A DNA stretch of 38,408 nt, from IMG/VR virus record IMGVR_UViG_3300046012_000317, positions 1 to 38,408 of that record; one strand, 5' to 3'. Source of the DNA: a virus. Below the pieces are notes generated by a model. The model searched no databases. It was not told the DNA's origin and was given only the letters and a program-made list of their open reading frames with translations. Both the position numbers and the translations under genes were made by a program. Each line of letters starts with the position of its first letter. The first letter of the stretch is position 1. This document shows, in pieces, positions 38,266 to 38,408 of the stretch.

Positions 38266-38408
38266 ATGCTCATCGTCACCGGCAAGCACAAACTCGAAGC
38301 GATCCTGCGCCAACTCTGGGAAGATGCCGTCACCAAAGTCAGCGAAGAGTTGCAGGGCATCCGCACGCTCAGCGATCTCGCCGCGAAGGTGAAGGAACTG
38401 CGCGGGCA
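38266..38408 (+). CDS. Partial gene cut by the window end
   Basis: 47 complete codons from ATG 38266, reading MLIVTGKHKLEAILRQLWED and then helical, charged sequence (AVTKVSEELQGIRTLSDLAA). Too short to identify. It follows 145 gene-free bases that hold the nested inverted repeats, so it probably begins a new transcription unit. A replication or recombination role would fit its place after the ERF gene but is not shown by the sequence. Confidence 0.45.
   Translation, partial: MLIVTGKHKLEAILRQLWEDAVTKVSEELQGIRTLSDLAAKVKELRG

Noticed and set aside
1-38408. CRISPR array, tRNA, rRNA, insertion sequence or integrase/att site
   Set aside because: No spaced direct repeats, cloverleaf, transposase or recombinase motif was found by reading; a tRNA scan would be needed to exclude tRNAs fully.

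Overview
The window is a contiguous piece of a high-GC (roughly two-thirds G+C by eye) tailed double-stranded DNA phage genome, cut at both ends. The virion genes fit a short-tailed (podovirus-type) phage. There is a large P22-like portal, a scaffold, an HK97-fold major capsid candidate, a probable adaptor, a beta-propeller tail 'stabilisation' protein, large Ala/Pro/Gln-rich internal (ejection) protein candidates and a beta-helix tailspike. I see no tape-measure, tail-tube, sheath or baseplate gene, and no integrase, tRNA or DNA/RNA polymerase. The host cannot be named from the sequence. Frequent GTG/TTG starts, ATGA/GTGA stop-start overlaps and GGAG-type ribosome sites show a bacterial host with a GC-rich genome.

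Layout. 1-8.7 kb (+): the C-terminus of a C5-cytosine methyltransferase, an HNH-like protein, a helicase/N4-or-N6 methyltransferase fusion, a DUF1376-type replication protein, a run of small translationally coupled genes (zinc-knuckle, HTH, membrane and zinc-ribbon proteins), a DUF1064 PD-(D/E)XK nuclease candidate, a Lar-like/MazG/coiled-coil fusion and a Gp37/Gp68 (DUF5131) protein. 8.8-14.4 kb: a probable small terminase, then a sugar-transfer cassette (GT4 glycosyltransferase, SAM methyltransferase, and a TPR-glycosyltransferase on the minus strand), then the large terminase. 14.4-34.0 kb (+): tailspike, fibre-like proteins, portal, scaffold, capsid, decoration candidate, adaptor, propeller, repeat fibre and internal virion proteins. 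34.0-35.2 kb: lysis genes (one-TM protein, cysteine/histidine endolysin, holin-like protein). 35.2-38.4 kb: a minus-strand lipoprotein candidate divergent from a Cro/C1-type HTH gene, then small zinc proteins, an ERF-family annealing protein and a new gene cut by the window end.

The most distinctive signal is regulatory. A 23-nt element carrying a TTGCAA-N-TTGCAA-like dyad occurs twice (8759-8781 on plus, 12743-12765 on minus, 20/23 identical). Each copy supplies the -35 region of a sigma70-like promoter with a 17-nt spacer. One promoter reads into the small-terminase/GT4/methyltransferase operon and the other reads on the opposite strand into the TPR-glycosyltransferase. This links a glycan-modifying cassette lying between the two terminase genes into one apparent regulon. 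At both promoters, and at the HTH gene promoter near 35.5 kb, the start codon lies only 5-10 nt after the -10 box and has no evident Shine-Dalgarno, which suggests leaderless or near-leaderless messages.

No stretch longer than about 300 bases lacks a gene. The longest gene-free stretches are 38121-38265 (nested inverted repeats), 12723-12809 (divergent promoters), 24396-24476 (hairpin), 22976-23057 (repeat element), 8728-8806 and 35464-35539 (promoters), and 36230-36305 (nothing recognised).
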